Source: a bacterium
GTDB taxonomy: Bacteria; Patescibacteriota; Microgenomatia; UBA1400; PJMF01
Assembly (NCBI GenBank): GCA_017431585.1
Contig: JAFRKU010000088.1
Span: forward strand, 1 to 43,943
Direction of reading: 5' to 3'
DNA length: 43,943 nt
Positions within the stretch are counted from its first letter, which is position 1; every line of letters starts with the position of its first letter. This document shows positions 8,585 through 15,932 of the stretch, one piece after another. The notes beneath the pieces were generated by a model. That model made no database searches. It was given only the letters and a program-made list of their open reading frames with translations, and was not told the DNA's origin. The translations under genes were made by a program, and so were the position numbers.

Positions 8585-8620
8585 TCAAACTTGTTAAAAA
8601 TATTGATTGAAAGGTAAAAT

Positions 8621-9562
8621 ATGTCCAGTGTTTTACAAAATGATTATTTCCGAGTGACCATTTGCGGCGCCGGCAAGGTGGGGATGACGGCGGCTTATGC
8701 CTTGCTACTGTCTGGTTTTGCTCAGGAAATAACTTTGTTCGGCCGCCATTTGGATAAATTACAGGGCGAAAAATTGGATTTGGAGCATGCTATGGCGCTG
8801 TCGCACAAAACGAAAATCAGTATTACGGATAAGTATGAGGATCTGGCGGGAACGGATGTGTTCGTGTTTTGCGCGGGCGCAGCGCAAAATCCCGGCGATA
8901 CGCGGCTGGATTTGGCTAGCAAAAATTTGAGTATCGTGGACCAAATGGCTCCGCAGCTGCTGGAGGCGGCGCCGGAAGCCATTTTACTGATGGTGGCCAA
9001 TCCGGTGGATTTGATGACCTATCGGGCGCAAGAGCTCATTAATGCCCGACCTGGCCAGATTTTTGGCAGTGGGACTCTGCTGGATACAGCCCGTTTCCGG
9101 TTTCATTTGAGCGAAAGCTTACCGGTGACGAGCCGTTCGATTCACGCTTATGTACTGGGTGAGCATGGCGATCATAGTTTCCCGGTGTATTCGTCTGCGA
9201 CCATTGGTGGCCAAAAAATGCTTGATTTTCCGGGATTTTCTTTTGAGCAAGCGCAGAGTGCGTACCAAAAAGCCCGCGATGCGGCTTACGCGATTATCGA
9301 GAGCAAAGGGGCGACTTATTATGGCATTGGGGCAAGCATTGTCAAAATTGTGCGCTCAATCTGGCGTGACAGCCAATCGGTGCTGCCTTTGTCTACGGTA
9401 CTGTACGATTATTATGGTCAAAGTCAGATGGCGGCCAGCGTGCCCTGTATTTTGGGCCGGACTGGGATTCAACAGGTGCTGAAGGTGGATTTAAACGAAA
9501 GCGAGCAGGCAGCTTTGGCAGCCGGGGTGGCGGCGCTGAAAGATGTGTATAGTAGCGTTTAA
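8621..9562 (+). CDS. ldh: L-lactate dehydrogenase
   Basis: NAD-dependent enzyme reducing pyruvate to L-lactate, regenerating NAD+ in fermentation. The 313-residue protein has the Rossmann motif CGAGKVGM near residue 15, the substrate-loop segment GAAQNPGDTRLDL (about 87-99) and the catalytic His in VLGEHGDHSF (about 182). The Gln in the substrate loop favours lactate over malate dehydrogenase, which has Arg there; GSGTLLDTARFR is also the lactate-type form. GAAAGG at 8611-8616 is the ribosome-binding site, so this gene, unlike most neighbours, has a leader. It fits the obligately fermentative lifestyle common in CPR. Confidence 0.92.
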   Translation: MSSVLQNDYFRVTICGAGKVGMTAAYALLLSGFAQEITLFGRHLDKLQGEKLDLEHAMALSHKTKISITDKYEDLAGTDVFVFCAGAAQNPGDTRLDLASKNLSIVDQMAPQLLEAAPEAILLMVANPVDLMTYRAQELINARPGQIFGSGTLLDTARFRFHLSESLPVTSRSIHAYVLGEHGDHSFPVYSSATIGGQKMLDFPGFSFEQAQSAYQKARDAAYAIIESKGATYYGIGASIVKIVRSIWRDSQSVLPLSTVLYDYYGQSQMAASVPCILGRTGIQQVLKVDLNESEQAALAAGVAALKDVYSSV

Positions 9563-9583
9563 ATAGCACAAACTAGGTACTAC

Positions 9584-9612
9584 TTGACAAAAACGTAACA
9601 ATGTGTTATAAT
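9584..9612 (+). promoter_or_regulatory. Consensus promoter TTGACA-17-TATAAT
   Basis: TTGACA 9584-9589, spacer 17, TATAAT 9607-9612. The spacer contains GTAACAATGTGT, also found in the promoter at 4726. The GTG start is 7 nt downstream (leaderless). Confidence 0.85.
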
Positions 9613-9619
9613 CCCGTTC

Positions 9620-10018
9620 GTGAAAAATCGGACGGATACAGCCAACATAATTTTGGGTAGCGCGCTAGGTTTGTCGCTGCTGGGGGTGGTGGCGTGGCAA
9701 ATGAGTCAGCGGACGCAACAATTAATTGACGTCCGGGTGATGCAGGTGGCCGCCAGTGACGGCATGAGTGTGATTTTGCCTCAAGACAGCGTGAAATTTG
9801 ATGATAAGGGGCAGCCTTTCGTGTTGTTGCTGGATCAAAATCGGATGGCTCTACCCTATTTCGTGACGGCTAGCAGTTGGCGGCGCGATTTTTATCGAGT
9901 GGATGGCTTGCGGACCAATGATCTGGTGGTGCTGGATAATAAAGTCGCCGTCGGGCAAATGGTCAATTATAGTTTGATTAATCCAGAAGCTGGCCAAAGT
10001 GGGCTGGTGGAGCGGTAA
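9620..10018 (+). CDS. Membrane-anchored protein with HlyD/MFP C-terminal-like barrel
   Basis: 132 residues starting at GTG, placed by the promoter 7 nt upstream. One transmembrane helix at about 10-29 (IILGSALGLSLLGVVAW), then an extracellular part. The segment ILPQDSVKFDDKGQPFVLLL followed by a Trp/Arg-containing strand and GLRTNDLVVLDNKVAVGQMV resembles the last beta-barrel of RND/ABC periplasmic adaptor proteins (pattern: P-x-x-A/S-V...G-x-x-F-V...G-L-x-x-x-D-x-V-V). No coiled coil, lipoyl domain or transporter is nearby, so it would be a stripped-down adaptor or an unrelated barrel. Inference only. Confidence 0.55.
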   Translation: MKNRTDTANIILGSALGLSLLGVVAWQMSQRTQQLIDVRVMQVAASDGMSVILPQDSVKFDDKGQPFVLLLDQNRMALPYFVTASSWRRDFYRVDGLRTNDLVVLDNKVAVGQMVNYSLINPEAGQSGLVER

Positions 10019-10136
10019 ATATTATAGGATTTTAACCCATTTTGGCGAATTTTTTCCAGGCGAAAAAATGGCATTATGTCCTATAATATATTTTTATGAA
10101 AAGTTTTCCTCGAGTAAAGAAAAAATATTATAGGAT
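10018..10136 (+). repeat. ~120-bp intergenic repeat element, copy A
   Basis: Built from three AATATTATAGGA units: forward at 10018-10029, reversed at 10079-10089, forward at 10124-10136. Between the last two is a stretch containing TTTTCCTCGAGTAAAGAAAA. Copy B at 13092-13211 is the same element in inverted orientation, matching at both ends and in the whole CTCGAGTAAAG arm, with a more divergent middle that still contains CCAGGC. The first unit begins inside the stop codon of the preceding gene. Confidence 0.85.
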
Positions 10137-10146
10137 ATTTGCAGGG

Positions 10147-10223
10147 TGGTGGCCGCACTAGGATTCGAACCTAGGACCTCTCGAATGTGAATCGAACGCT
10201 CTAACCAACTGAGCCATGCGGCC
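10147..10223 (-). tRNA. tRNA-Val(CAC)
   Basis: Complete cloverleaf on the minus strand. Acceptor stem GGCCGCA pairs with TGCGGCC (10223-10217 and 10157-10151); D arm GCTC...GAGC; anticodon stem TTCGA/TCGAG with loop TTCACAT, giving anticodon CAC for GUG codons; T arm CTAGG-TTCGAAT-CCTAG. The discriminator is A (10150) and CCA is encoded (10149-10147). It lies between repeat copy A and the divergent flavoprotein gene. Confidence 0.95.
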
Positions 10224-10244
10224 ATTTTGCTCTGATAAGAACCT

Positions 10245-10266
10245 ACTTGATATGATATAATCAAGT
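10245..10266 (+). promoter_or_regulatory. Inverted repeat overlapping the -10 box of the flavoprotein gene
   Basis: ACTTGAT (10245-10251) and ATCAAGT (10260-10266) are perfect 7-bp inverted arms around the -10 box TATAAT (10256-10261). A protein bound here would block the promoter. It is also in the upstream region of the divergent tRNA-Val. Operator role is inferred. Confidence 0.5.
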
Positions 10267-10269
10267 TCT

Positions 10270-10983
10270 ATGATTATACCACAAAAAATGACTGCTCGAC
10301 TGAGCAAAATGGAGCAGTTTAATGACAGATTTTGGCATTTCTGGTTTCAACTAGAGACGGGCCAACAATTAGAACGTCTGGCGGGTCAATACGTATCGAT
10401 TTTGCTACCAGATGGGCAAAGACGGGCCTATTCTATGGCGGATGAGCCTAAGACGCAGCAATTTGAGCTGTTGATTGATATGCTCCCGGCGGGAGCAGGC
10501 GTGACCTATTTGCGTCAGCTGCAGCCTGGCGAGACGGTGGAAATTTTGGCGCCCTTGGGGCAATTGGTGGTCAAAGGCCGGGCGGCGCAAAATTATTTGC
10601 TGGCCAGCGGAAGCGGGATTTCGCCCTTGCGCTCGATTGTCCGTGATCAGCTGCTGACCCAAAAAAATACTGATGAATGGACTTTAATTTGGTCAATGTC
10701 TCATGAAAGCGACTTTTTTTGGCGGGATGAGTGGGCGCAATTGGCAGCAGGACACCAGAATTTTGACTATTATTTATTGGCTGATGACGCTACAGGTGAG
10801 GGTGGGATCCAAAAAATGTTCGTGCCGGAACAACTAGCGCTGCTCTCCCCGCCCGCCGAGAGCCATTTCTATCTGTGCGGTGGGCCGGTGATGATGGCAG
10901 CGTGTCAAAAATGGCTGACGGAGCATGGTTTCGGGCCGGAAATGGTGACGCTGGAGCACTTCCAAGTGCCCAAAAGAGGCTAA
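10270..10983 (+). CDS. Ferredoxin-NADP reductase-like FAD/NAD oxidoreductase domain protein
   Basis: 237-residue flavoprotein of the FNR superfamily. The FAD-binding beta barrel spans about 1-105 with GQYVSILLPDGQRRAYSMAD (about 39-58), in which R-x-Y-S contacts FAD. The NAD-binding domain starts at LLASGSGISPLRSI (about 115-128) and ends with the C-terminal signature YLCGGPVMMAACQKWL. There is no 2Fe-2S or globin domain, so it must pass electrons to or from a separate partner that is not visible here. TATAAT ends 8 nt before the ATG (leaderless). Confidence 0.85.
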   Translation: MIIPQKMTARLSKMEQFNDRFWHFWFQLETGQQLERLAGQYVSILLPDGQRRAYSMADEPKTQQFELLIDMLPAGAGVTYLRQLQPGETVEILAPLGQLVVKGRAAQNYLLASGSGISPLRSIVRDQLLTQKNTDEWTLIWSMSHESDFFWRDEWAQLAAGHQNFDYYLLADDATGEGGIQKMFVPEQLALLSPPAESHFYLCGGPVMMAACQKWLTEHGFGPEMVTLEHFQVPKRG

Positions 10984-11111
10984 AAATGGGGCAAAAATGG
11001 CCAAAAGCCGAAAAATACCCGAAACTTGTGTTAATTGCCCCTTGACAAATTGACAAAAATGTGGAAAATACGATATATCAGACGTATTTGATATAGAAAG
11101 GCTGATTAAAA

Positions 11112-11603
11112 ATGAAAAAGTACCTCCCATTTATTTTGCCCGCAGCGGCATTGGTTCTTGTGGTATATTTTGGCTGGCGATGGTATCGCTCGCGAAATGT
11201 GGAAAATTTGCCCGCACCAGAGGTGACGGCAGAAACTCCTATTGCCACTTTGCCGGCTGATGAGCGCACGGCTTTGGATAAAATTGCGCGAGGTTTGGGC
11301 AATTATCAGACTAGTCAGATGACGCCGAGTTTGAGCGAGGCGATGGGCGAGATTCGCTATGAAATTGTCGACGGCCGGGTGCGGTTTGCGGTGAATGCGA
11401 ATTTGCCTGTGGATGACGGCGAAGTTTACCGACTGTTTTACAAAACTGCTGGGAGCGATGATTTTCAAGAAGGTAGCACTTTGTCGGCCGGAAAAGGTGG
11501 TTTGATAGCTTCAAATGCCGTGTCTGTAGACGATTTGCCGCTGAGTGTCCAGGTTCGACTTTTGGACCAAGTGATTTTGGAAGGGCAAATTCAGGCAAAT
11601 TGA
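11112..11603 (+). CDS. Secreted/membrane-anchored protein, unknown
   Basis: I do not recognise this 163-residue protein. A signal anchor lies at about 4-23 (YLPFILPAAALVLVVYFGW), followed by an Asn/Pro-rich linker and an extracellular beta-rich domain (about 75-163) with the pattern EIRYEIVDGRVRFAVNANLP...YRLFYKTAGSDDF, suggesting an Ig-like or anti-sigma-like fold. AGAAAGG about 10 nt upstream is a plausible ribosome-binding site; tandem TTGACA hexamers at 11043-11056 suggest the promoter, though the -10 is poor. Confidence 0.65.
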   Translation: MKKYLPFILPAAALVLVVYFGWRWYRSRNVENLPAPEVTAETPIATLPADERTALDKIARGLGNYQTSQMTPSLSEAMGEIRYEIVDGRVRFAVNANLPVDDGEVYRLFYKTAGSDDFQEGSTLSAGKGGLIASNAVSVDDLPLSVQVRLLDQVILEGQIQAN

Positions 11604-11606
11604 CCC

Positions 11607-11635
11607 TTGACAAGCCAAGGGACTTGGGGTAAACT
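11607..11635 (+). promoter_or_regulatory. Promoter TTGACA-17-TAAACT
   Basis: TTGACA 11607-11612, 17-bp spacer, TAAACT 11630-11635. It leaves a leader of about 50 nt before the small basic protein, with ribosome-binding site GAAAGG at 11682-11687. Confidence 0.7.
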
Positions 11636-11692
11636 CGAGGATAGTACAAAGTAGCCGGGGAAGCCAAGGCATACCGGACACGAAAGGTAACG

Positions 11693-11899
11693 ATGGCAGC
11701 ATTCAGTTACACTAACAAAAAGGGTCAGGAATATTTCCTGCACACTAAAGAGGTGACGCTCAAAAACGGTCGTAAACAACGCATCTATTTCTTCGCTCGT
11801 GAAGTTCGTGATGGCAGTTTGGAGCAAGTGCCAGCTGGTTACACAGTGGTGGAAACTGTGCGCACTGGTATGCCGGTTTTGAAACGCACCAACAAATAA
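11693..11899 (+). CDS. Small basic conserved protein
   Basis: 68 residues, Lys/Arg-rich, with the blocks YFLHTKEVTLKNGRKQRIYF and PAGYTVVETVRTGMPVLKR. From memory, proteins with this pattern (YFLH-K-V-L--G---IY-FA---------VP-GY-V-E--RTG-P-LK) recur in CPR bacteria, but their role is not established to my knowledge. A clean promoter, a Shine-Dalgarno sequence and a strong terminator make it a separate, probably well-expressed single-gene unit. Nucleic-acid or ribosome binding is a reasonable guess from size and charge. Confidence 0.8.
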   Translation: MAAFSYTNKKGQEYFLHTKEVTLKNGRKQRIYFFAREVRDGSLEQVPAGYTVVETVRTGMPVLKRTNK

Positions 11900-11919
11900 T
11901 TGGTCAGTAAAAATAACCA

Positions 11920-11945
11920 AACCCGCCTCATAGAGGCGGGTTTTT
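11920..11945 (+). terminator. Rho-independent terminator, probably bidirectional
   Basis: A 10-bp perfect stem (11920-11929 with 11933-11942, loop ATA) followed by TTTTT. On the minus strand the stem is followed by TTGGTTATTTTT, so it can also end pheS transcription. Confidence 0.9.
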
Positions 11946-11977
11946 GTTGGTGTATAAATGTTTTTAAGAGTAATGGC

Positions 11978-13030
11978 CTAGAATTGTTGCAAAAATTCTA
12001 AGTTGCCGTTGTAAAAATTACGAATGTCGGGGACGTCAATATTGTCTTGCAAAGTGTAGGTCCGCTCTATACCCCAACCGAAAGCAAAGCCGGTATATTG
12101 GGTAGGATCGAGGCCGCAGGCTTGCAGTACATGGGGATGAACCATCCCCGCACCGCCTACTTCGTGCCAACCGCTTTTGCAAAATTTGCATTTGTCGCCA
12201 TTGTCCGTCTGGCCAGTACCGTGGCAGAAGTGGCACGAAAAATCGATTTCAAAACTCGGCTCGGTGAACTGAAAATGGAAGGGGCGAATGCGCGAGCGAC
12301 TGTCTGGGCCGTAAAACTCGCGGGCGAAATAGTCGAGTACGCCTTTCAGATGCGTAATATTGACGTCTTTGTCCACCATGAGCCCTTCGAATTGATGAAA
12401 CATTTGGGTGTGGGTGACGTCTTGCTGACGGCGGTAGGTGCGGGCGATATTGATCATGCGAATCGGCGGTTTTCCCAGGCGCAACATTTCGTGCACTTGA
12501 CCATTGGATGTGTGAGGAGTCATGACCCAGCGAATGTGCTGGTGACCGGGTGTCCCGGGGTGGTGGACAAAAAATGTCTCCCACTCGTCGCGTGCCGGAT
12601 GACCGGGGGCCATGTTGAGGCGGCCAAAGACGTTTTCGTCGTCGTCGAGTTCCGGATGACGCACCCGAATAAAACCTAAGCGACCGAAAATATCGGTGAT
12701 TTGCTCGATCATCTGACTGACAGGGTGTAAATGGCCCACGGGGGTATCGGCGGCCGGTAGGGTGAAATCCAGGGCGGGCGTGGGGGGCGCAGTGACGGTG
12801 GCCACATTTTTTTGGGCAGCGATGGCTTCGAGACGACTTTTGAGGTCGTTGAGCGCTTGGCCGGCGGCTTTTTTGTCGTTGACGGCGCGAATATCGGCGC
12901 TAATCTGCTTGAATAACCCCTTTTTACCTAAATATTTAGTTGACCAATCGGCACTATTGTCGGCCTGGGCTTGGGCTGCCAGCTGCTGGAGGCGGTTGGC
13001 AAATTCAGTCAGCGAGATGGTTTGTGACAT
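11978..13030 (-). CDS. pheS: Phenylalanine--tRNA ligase alpha subunit
   Basis: Catalytic subunit of PheRS, a class II synthetase. Residues 1-85 form the coiled-coil tRNA-binding arm; then come motif 1 (HPVSQMIEQITDIFGRLGF), motif 2 (MINIARTYRRQQDVTHTQMFHQFEG) and motif 3 (GFAFGWGIERTYTL). A C-x-x-C...C-x-x-C insertion (CHFCHGTG and CKFCKSGW) before GGAGMVHP is a known zinc-ribbon variation of bacterial PheS. The start at 13030 (MSQTISL, 350 residues) is chosen because TATAAT (13045-13040) is 9 nt upstream; the longer reading frame from 13054 would run through that promoter. pheT is separate at 2.7 kb. Confidence 0.95.
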   Translation of the reverse strand: MSQTISLTEFANRLQQLAAQAQADNSADWSTKYLGKKGLFKQISADIRAVNDKKAAGQALNDLKSRLEAIAAQKNVATVTAPPTPALDFTLPAADTPVGHLHPVSQMIEQITDIFGRLGFIRVRHPELDDDENVFGRLNMAPGHPARDEWETFFVHHPGTPGHQHIRWVMTPHTSNGQVHEMLRLGKPPIRMINIARTYRRQQDVTHTQMFHQFEGLMVDKDVNITHLKGVLDYFAREFYGPDSRSRIRPFHFQFTEPSFEIDFSCHFCHGTGQTDNGDKCKFCKSGWHEVGGAGMVHPHVLQACGLDPTQYTGFAFGWGIERTYTLQDNIDVPDIRNFYNGNLEFLQQF

Positions 13031-13039
13031 ATGGAGGCT

Positions 13040-13045
13040 ATTATA
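13040..13045 (-). promoter_or_regulatory. Extended -10 of pheS
   Basis: TGGTATAAT on the minus strand, 9 nt before the chosen ATG; it decides the start of pheS. Confidence 0.7.
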
Positions 13046-13091
13046 CCATATCAAGCCGGCGGAAGCACGAGGAAAAGGGGCGCAAAATTAT

Positions 13092-13211
13092 ATCCTATAA
13101 TATTTTTTCTTTACTCGAGGAAAATTTTTTATAAAAATATATTATAGGATTAATAACCGAAACTTTGCCTGGATAAAAAAGGCGAAAATTGAGTTAAAAT
13201 CCTATAATATT
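13092..13211 (-). repeat. ~120-bp intergenic repeat element, copy B (inverted)
   Basis: Same element as at 10018-10136, reversed. Units: reversed at 13092-13104, forward at 13139-13150, reversed at 13199-13211. The CTCGAGTAAAG arm is identical to copy A, while the stretch between the first two units (in element orientation) has diverged in sequence but keeps a GCC...CCAGGC stem. Confidence 0.85.
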
Positions 13212-13242
13212 TAGGACACAGCGACCACTTCTCTGCTCACTC

Positions 13243-13271
13243 TTGACAAAAGTGGCACTTTTTGGTATAAT
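13243..13271 (+). promoter_or_regulatory. Consensus promoter TTGACA-17-TATAAT
   Basis: TTGACA 13243-13248, spacer 17 ending TGG (extended -10), TATAAT 13266-13271. Unlike most promoters here it leaves a leader of about 45 nt with a full GGAGG at 13311-13315. Confidence 0.88.
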
Positions 13272-13324
13272 ATTGGCCAGTTCTTTAGCAAAATAGTTCA
13301 TCTTAATTTTGGAGGTGTTGGTAC

Positions 13325-14074
13325 GTGTGTAAGAGGTTGGATGCGTGGTTGGAGGCCTGTCAGTGCCTCAACCCACAGCGGGTCAGTGAGTTGCTGACTA
13401 GCGGCGAAGAGCTACACTTGACCACGATTAATTTTCTGCAGGTGCACGATGAAGTGCTCCTGTTGGGGTTAGCCCGCGGTTGCGACTTGGCGAAAAATTT
13501 CGCTGCTAAGGCAGTGATCGCTGGGTATAAGAGCGCTTTTGCGGCCAACAAAAAGCCGATGATGGTGTCGCACAATAAACGCGTGCGAGCCTGGGGCGAC
13601 AAGTTGGCAGCACTGGCGCGGATCGTCGCGGTGCCCGTCCATTATAGTTTTTCCATCTGTACCATGGTGGAAAAATGGCTGGATGCGCGAGAGCAAACTT
13701 TTGCCGGGCATTTTATTGCCCGGACGGATGCAGGCTTTTGCCACGGAGACTGGGAACAGCAACTTCGGGCGGAACAGGGCAAACTGTTGCAGGCTTTCGC
13801 CAAGCGCGGTTTGCAGACGGAAAGCTTGGAGCTGGTGGATCACTTCGTGCTTAATGGTTATGCCAACTGGCAGCATCAGACGCATGAAGTGGTGGATAGC
13901 CTGGTGGAGCGGGCACTGGGGGACTTACAAACGGCGGACCAAAAGGTGATTTTAGTCGATGTTCAGGGAGTTTTTTCTGACAGGCGGCTGGCTCGGCAAG
14001 TGCGACGCTTGGGGGTACCGGTGATCGGTTTGGTGGATTTGCCGGCGCCAACGGGCGCAGTGAGCTATTTTTGA
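13325..14074 (+). CDS. Unknown protein, possibly a divergent ribosomal protein uS2-like protein
   Basis: 249 residues from GTG, with GGAGGTG 7 nt upstream and a strong promoter and terminator around it, the arrangement expected for a heavily expressed gene. No clear family. The layout loosely follows uS2: SELLTSGEELHL near the start, KKPMMVSHNKRVRAWGDKLAAL where uS2 has its sensing strand and helix, and near the C-terminus VILVDVQGVFSDRRLARQVR then RLGVPVIGLVDLPAP, resembling the uS2 pattern V-D-x-x-x-E-x-x-A-x-x-E-A-x-x-L-G-I-P-V-I-A-I-V-D-T-N. The length also fits. Key uS2 residues (WLGG, DTN) are missing, so this is a suggestion that needs structure-based search. Confidence 0.5.
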   Translation: MCKRLDAWLEACQCLNPQRVSELLTSGEELHLTTINFLQVHDEVLLLGLARGCDLAKNFAAKAVIAGYKSAFAANKKPMMVSHNKRVRAWGDKLAALARIVAVPVHYSFSICTMVEKWLDAREQTFAGHFIARTDAGFCHGDWEQQLRAEQGKLLQAFAKRGLQTESLELVDHFVLNGYANWQHQTHEVVDSLVERALGDLQTADQKVILVDVQGVFSDRRLARQVRRLGVPVIGLVDLPAPTGAVSYF

Positions 14075-14086
14075 GGAAGGACGTGT

Positions 14087-14111
14087 GCCCCGGAGTATTC
14101 CGGGGCTTTTT
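14087..14111 (+). terminator. Rho-independent terminator
   Basis: Stem GCCCCGGA/TCCGGGGC (14087-14094 with 14099-14106), loop GTAT, then TTTTT. It ends the 13325 gene; the next promoter follows at once. Confidence 0.92.
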
Positions 14112-14116
14112 CGTGG

Positions 14117-14122
14117 TATAAT
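14117..14122 (+). promoter_or_regulatory. Extended -10 of the YibE/F gene
   Basis: TGGTATAAT directly after the terminator, 7 nt before the ATG at 14130. It excludes the upstream in-frame GTG at 14085, which lies in the terminator. Confidence 0.72.
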
Positions 14123-14129
14123 AGCGGCC

Positions 14130-15236
14130 ATGCAAAGATGGTGGACTAAGGTGTGGTTGTTTGTAGTCAGTTTGGTGATACTGGCGCCAGGGGCGCGGGC
14201 GGCAGAAAATATCGAAGCCATCGTCCGAGAAGTGGTGGAGGAAAAAATAGTCCAAAATTCCGGCCAAAGTGAGCCACAAACGATCCAGACGCTCAAGTTG
14301 GAGTTGACTAGCGGGACGGCGGCGGGGCAACTGATTTCGCTGGAAAACGGGAATTTGCCGGTGACGCATCAGGAAAAATATGCGGTGGGTGACCGGGTGA
14401 TGGTTTATAATACACCGGAGACGGATGAGTACACGATTGTGGACATAGTGCGCCGGCCGGCTTTGGGCTGGTTGGCGGCGATTTTTGTGGTGAGCGCGCT
14501 GGTGGTGGGCCACTGGCAGGGTGCGACGTCGCTGCTGGGCTTGGCGGGCAGTTTTGCGGTGGTTTTTTACTATACTTTGCCTCAGATTGCGGTCGGGCGT
14601 GAGCCGATTGGTGTGGTGATCGCCTCTTGTCTGGTGATTGTGCCAATCATTTTCATTTTGTCACATGGGTGTAACAAAACGACGTGGGTGGCGATCGCTG
14701 GGACGCTGGTGGCGATGGTGCTGACCGGCTGGTTGATCGTGTGGTTCGTGGGGGCGGCCGGTTTGACGGGCTTGGCTTCGGAAGAGGCGGGTTTCATCGT
14801 GGCTCAGTACGGAGATTTGATCAAAATGGGCAATTTGCTGATTGCCGGGATGTTGTTTGCCACGCTGGGTGTGCTGGATGACGTGACGATTTCCCAGGCG
14901 GCGATCGTGGAAGAGTTGAAAAAAGCCAATAGTGACTTGTCTGCCTGGCAATTGTATACCCAGGCGATGAAGTTGGGCCGCGATCACATCGCGTCGATGA
15001 TTAACACGCTGATTTTGGTTTACGCCGGGGCTAGTTTTCCGCTGTTGCTGCTGTTTACTTATAGTCAGGAAAATTTGGCGACGGTGATTAATATGGAACT
15101 GATTGCCGAAGAATTAGTGCGGACTTTGACCGGTAGTATCGGGCTGATTTGGGCGGTGCCGATTACGACGATTTTAGCGGTGGTGGTCAATAGTTGGTCA
15201 CATGATAGACAAAATGTGCACAAAAGTGCAAAATAA
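14130..15236 (+). CDS. YibE/F-family integral membrane protein
   Basis: 368 residues. A signal peptide (about 1-22, ending in ARA) and an extracytoplasmic OB-like segment (about 30-105, IEAIVREVVEEK... VGDRVMVY) are followed by about seven transmembrane helices. The hallmark of the family, GVLDDVTISQAAIVEEL (about 248-264), is present, as is the C-terminal SIGLIWAVPITTILA. YibE/F proteins are polytopic membrane proteins of unknown transport role, widespread in Firmicutes and CPR. Start chosen by the -10 box. It converges with ispD, leaving 6 nt between the two stops. Confidence 0.88.
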   Translation: MQRWWTKVWLFVVSLVILAPGARAAENIEAIVREVVEEKIVQNSGQSEPQTIQTLKLELTSGTAAGQLISLENGNLPVTHQEKYAVGDRVMVYNTPETDEYTIVDIVRRPALGWLAAIFVVSALVVGHWQGATSLLGLAGSFAVVFYYTLPQIAVGREPIGVVIASCLVIVPIIFILSHGCNKTTWVAIAGTLVAMVLTGWLIVWFVGAAGLTGLASEEAGFIVAQYGDLIKMGNLLIAGMLFATLGVLDDVTISQAAIVEELKKANSDLSAWQLYTQAMKLGRDHIASMINTLILVYAGASFPLLLLFTYSQENLATVINMELIAEELVRTLTGSIGLIWAVPITTILAVVVNSWSHDRQNVHKSAK

Positions 15237-15242
15237 TGGCTT

Positions 15243-15932
15243 TTAATCCAAATTTTTTGCAATGGTTTCTGCGATGAGACGATCGCTGGGATAAGTAATT
15301 TTCATGTTTTGGCTGGTGCTGGCGATCACCGAGACGGGCTGTTGCAAAAAATGAGTGACGAGCTCGACGTCGTCGGTCATCTGCTGGTAGCCTTGAGACA
15401 AGGCGGTCTGGTAGGCGCGGGTGATAAGCTTGCGGCGGAAAACTTGAGGCGTTTGGGCCAAAAAGACCAGTTTTCGGTCGATGCTGCCGGTGATTTCTCC
15501 TGACGCATCGGCAATTTTGATGCTGTCGGTGGCGGGGGCGGCTACGAGAGCGGCGCCAGACTTGCTGGCGGCTAAAAAGGCCTGTTTGATTTGGAGTGGT
15601 TTGATAAAAGGTCGGGCGGCGTCGTGGATGGCGACTAAGTCGCCGGTGGCATGCTGGATGCCGAGCCAAGATGATTGCCAACGTTCAGCCCCACCAGCGA
15701 TAAATTGCAAGCGGTCAGCGGGGAAAAATGAGGCTAGGCGTTGTTGGTGGCTGGCGAGTAAATCGGGATGAGTGACGACGATGATTTGGTCGCACCAGGG
15801 CTGATCAAAGGCGCGCAGCGTGCGGACAATGACCGGTACACCGGCAATATCTAGCCAGAGCTTATCGCCGCCAAAACGCTGCCCGCTCCCGGCAGCGACA
15901 ATAATACAACTAGTCGAAAAACCAGCTAACAT
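15243..15932 (-). CDS. ispD: 2-C-methyl-D-erythritol 4-phosphate cytidylyltransferase
   Basis: IspD joins MEP to CTP in the non-mevalonate isoprenoid pathway. The nucleotide-binding loop IIVAAGSGQRFGGDK is at about 10-24, followed by VIVRTLRAFD, AGGAERWQSSWLGI, LVAIHDAARPF and LAQTPQVFRRKL, all typical; the C-terminal TDDVELV is also conserved. 229 residues, normal length. Start at 15932 (MLAGFSTSC) because TATAAT (15944-15939) is 6 nt upstream; an 11-codon longer frame would include it. IspF and other pathway members are not in the window. A ribitol-5-phosphate cytidylyltransferase (for surface polymers) is the nearest alternative. Confidence 0.88.
   Translation of the reverse strand: MLAGFSTSCIIVAAGSGQRFGGDKLWLDIAGVPVIVRTLRAFDQPWCDQIIVVTHPDLLASHQQRLASFFPADRLQFIAGGAERWQSSWLGIQHATGDLVAIHDAARPFIKPLQIKQAFLAASKSGAALVAAPATDSIKIADASGEITGSIDRKLVFLAQTPQVFRRKLITRAYQTALSQGYQQMTDDVELVTHFLQQPVSVIASTSQNMKITYPSDRLIAETIAKNLD

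Noticed and set aside
8621..9562. Malate dehydrogenase
   Set aside because: Substrate loop has Gln (GAAQNPGDTR) as in lactate dehydrogenase, not Arg.
10018..13211. Composite transposon or integron
   Set aside because: No transposase or integrase between or near the repeats; called a repeat pair only.
14085..14129. Longer start of the YibE/F gene at 14085
   Set aside because: It lies in the terminator stem and upstream of the -10 box, so it would not be in the main transcript.
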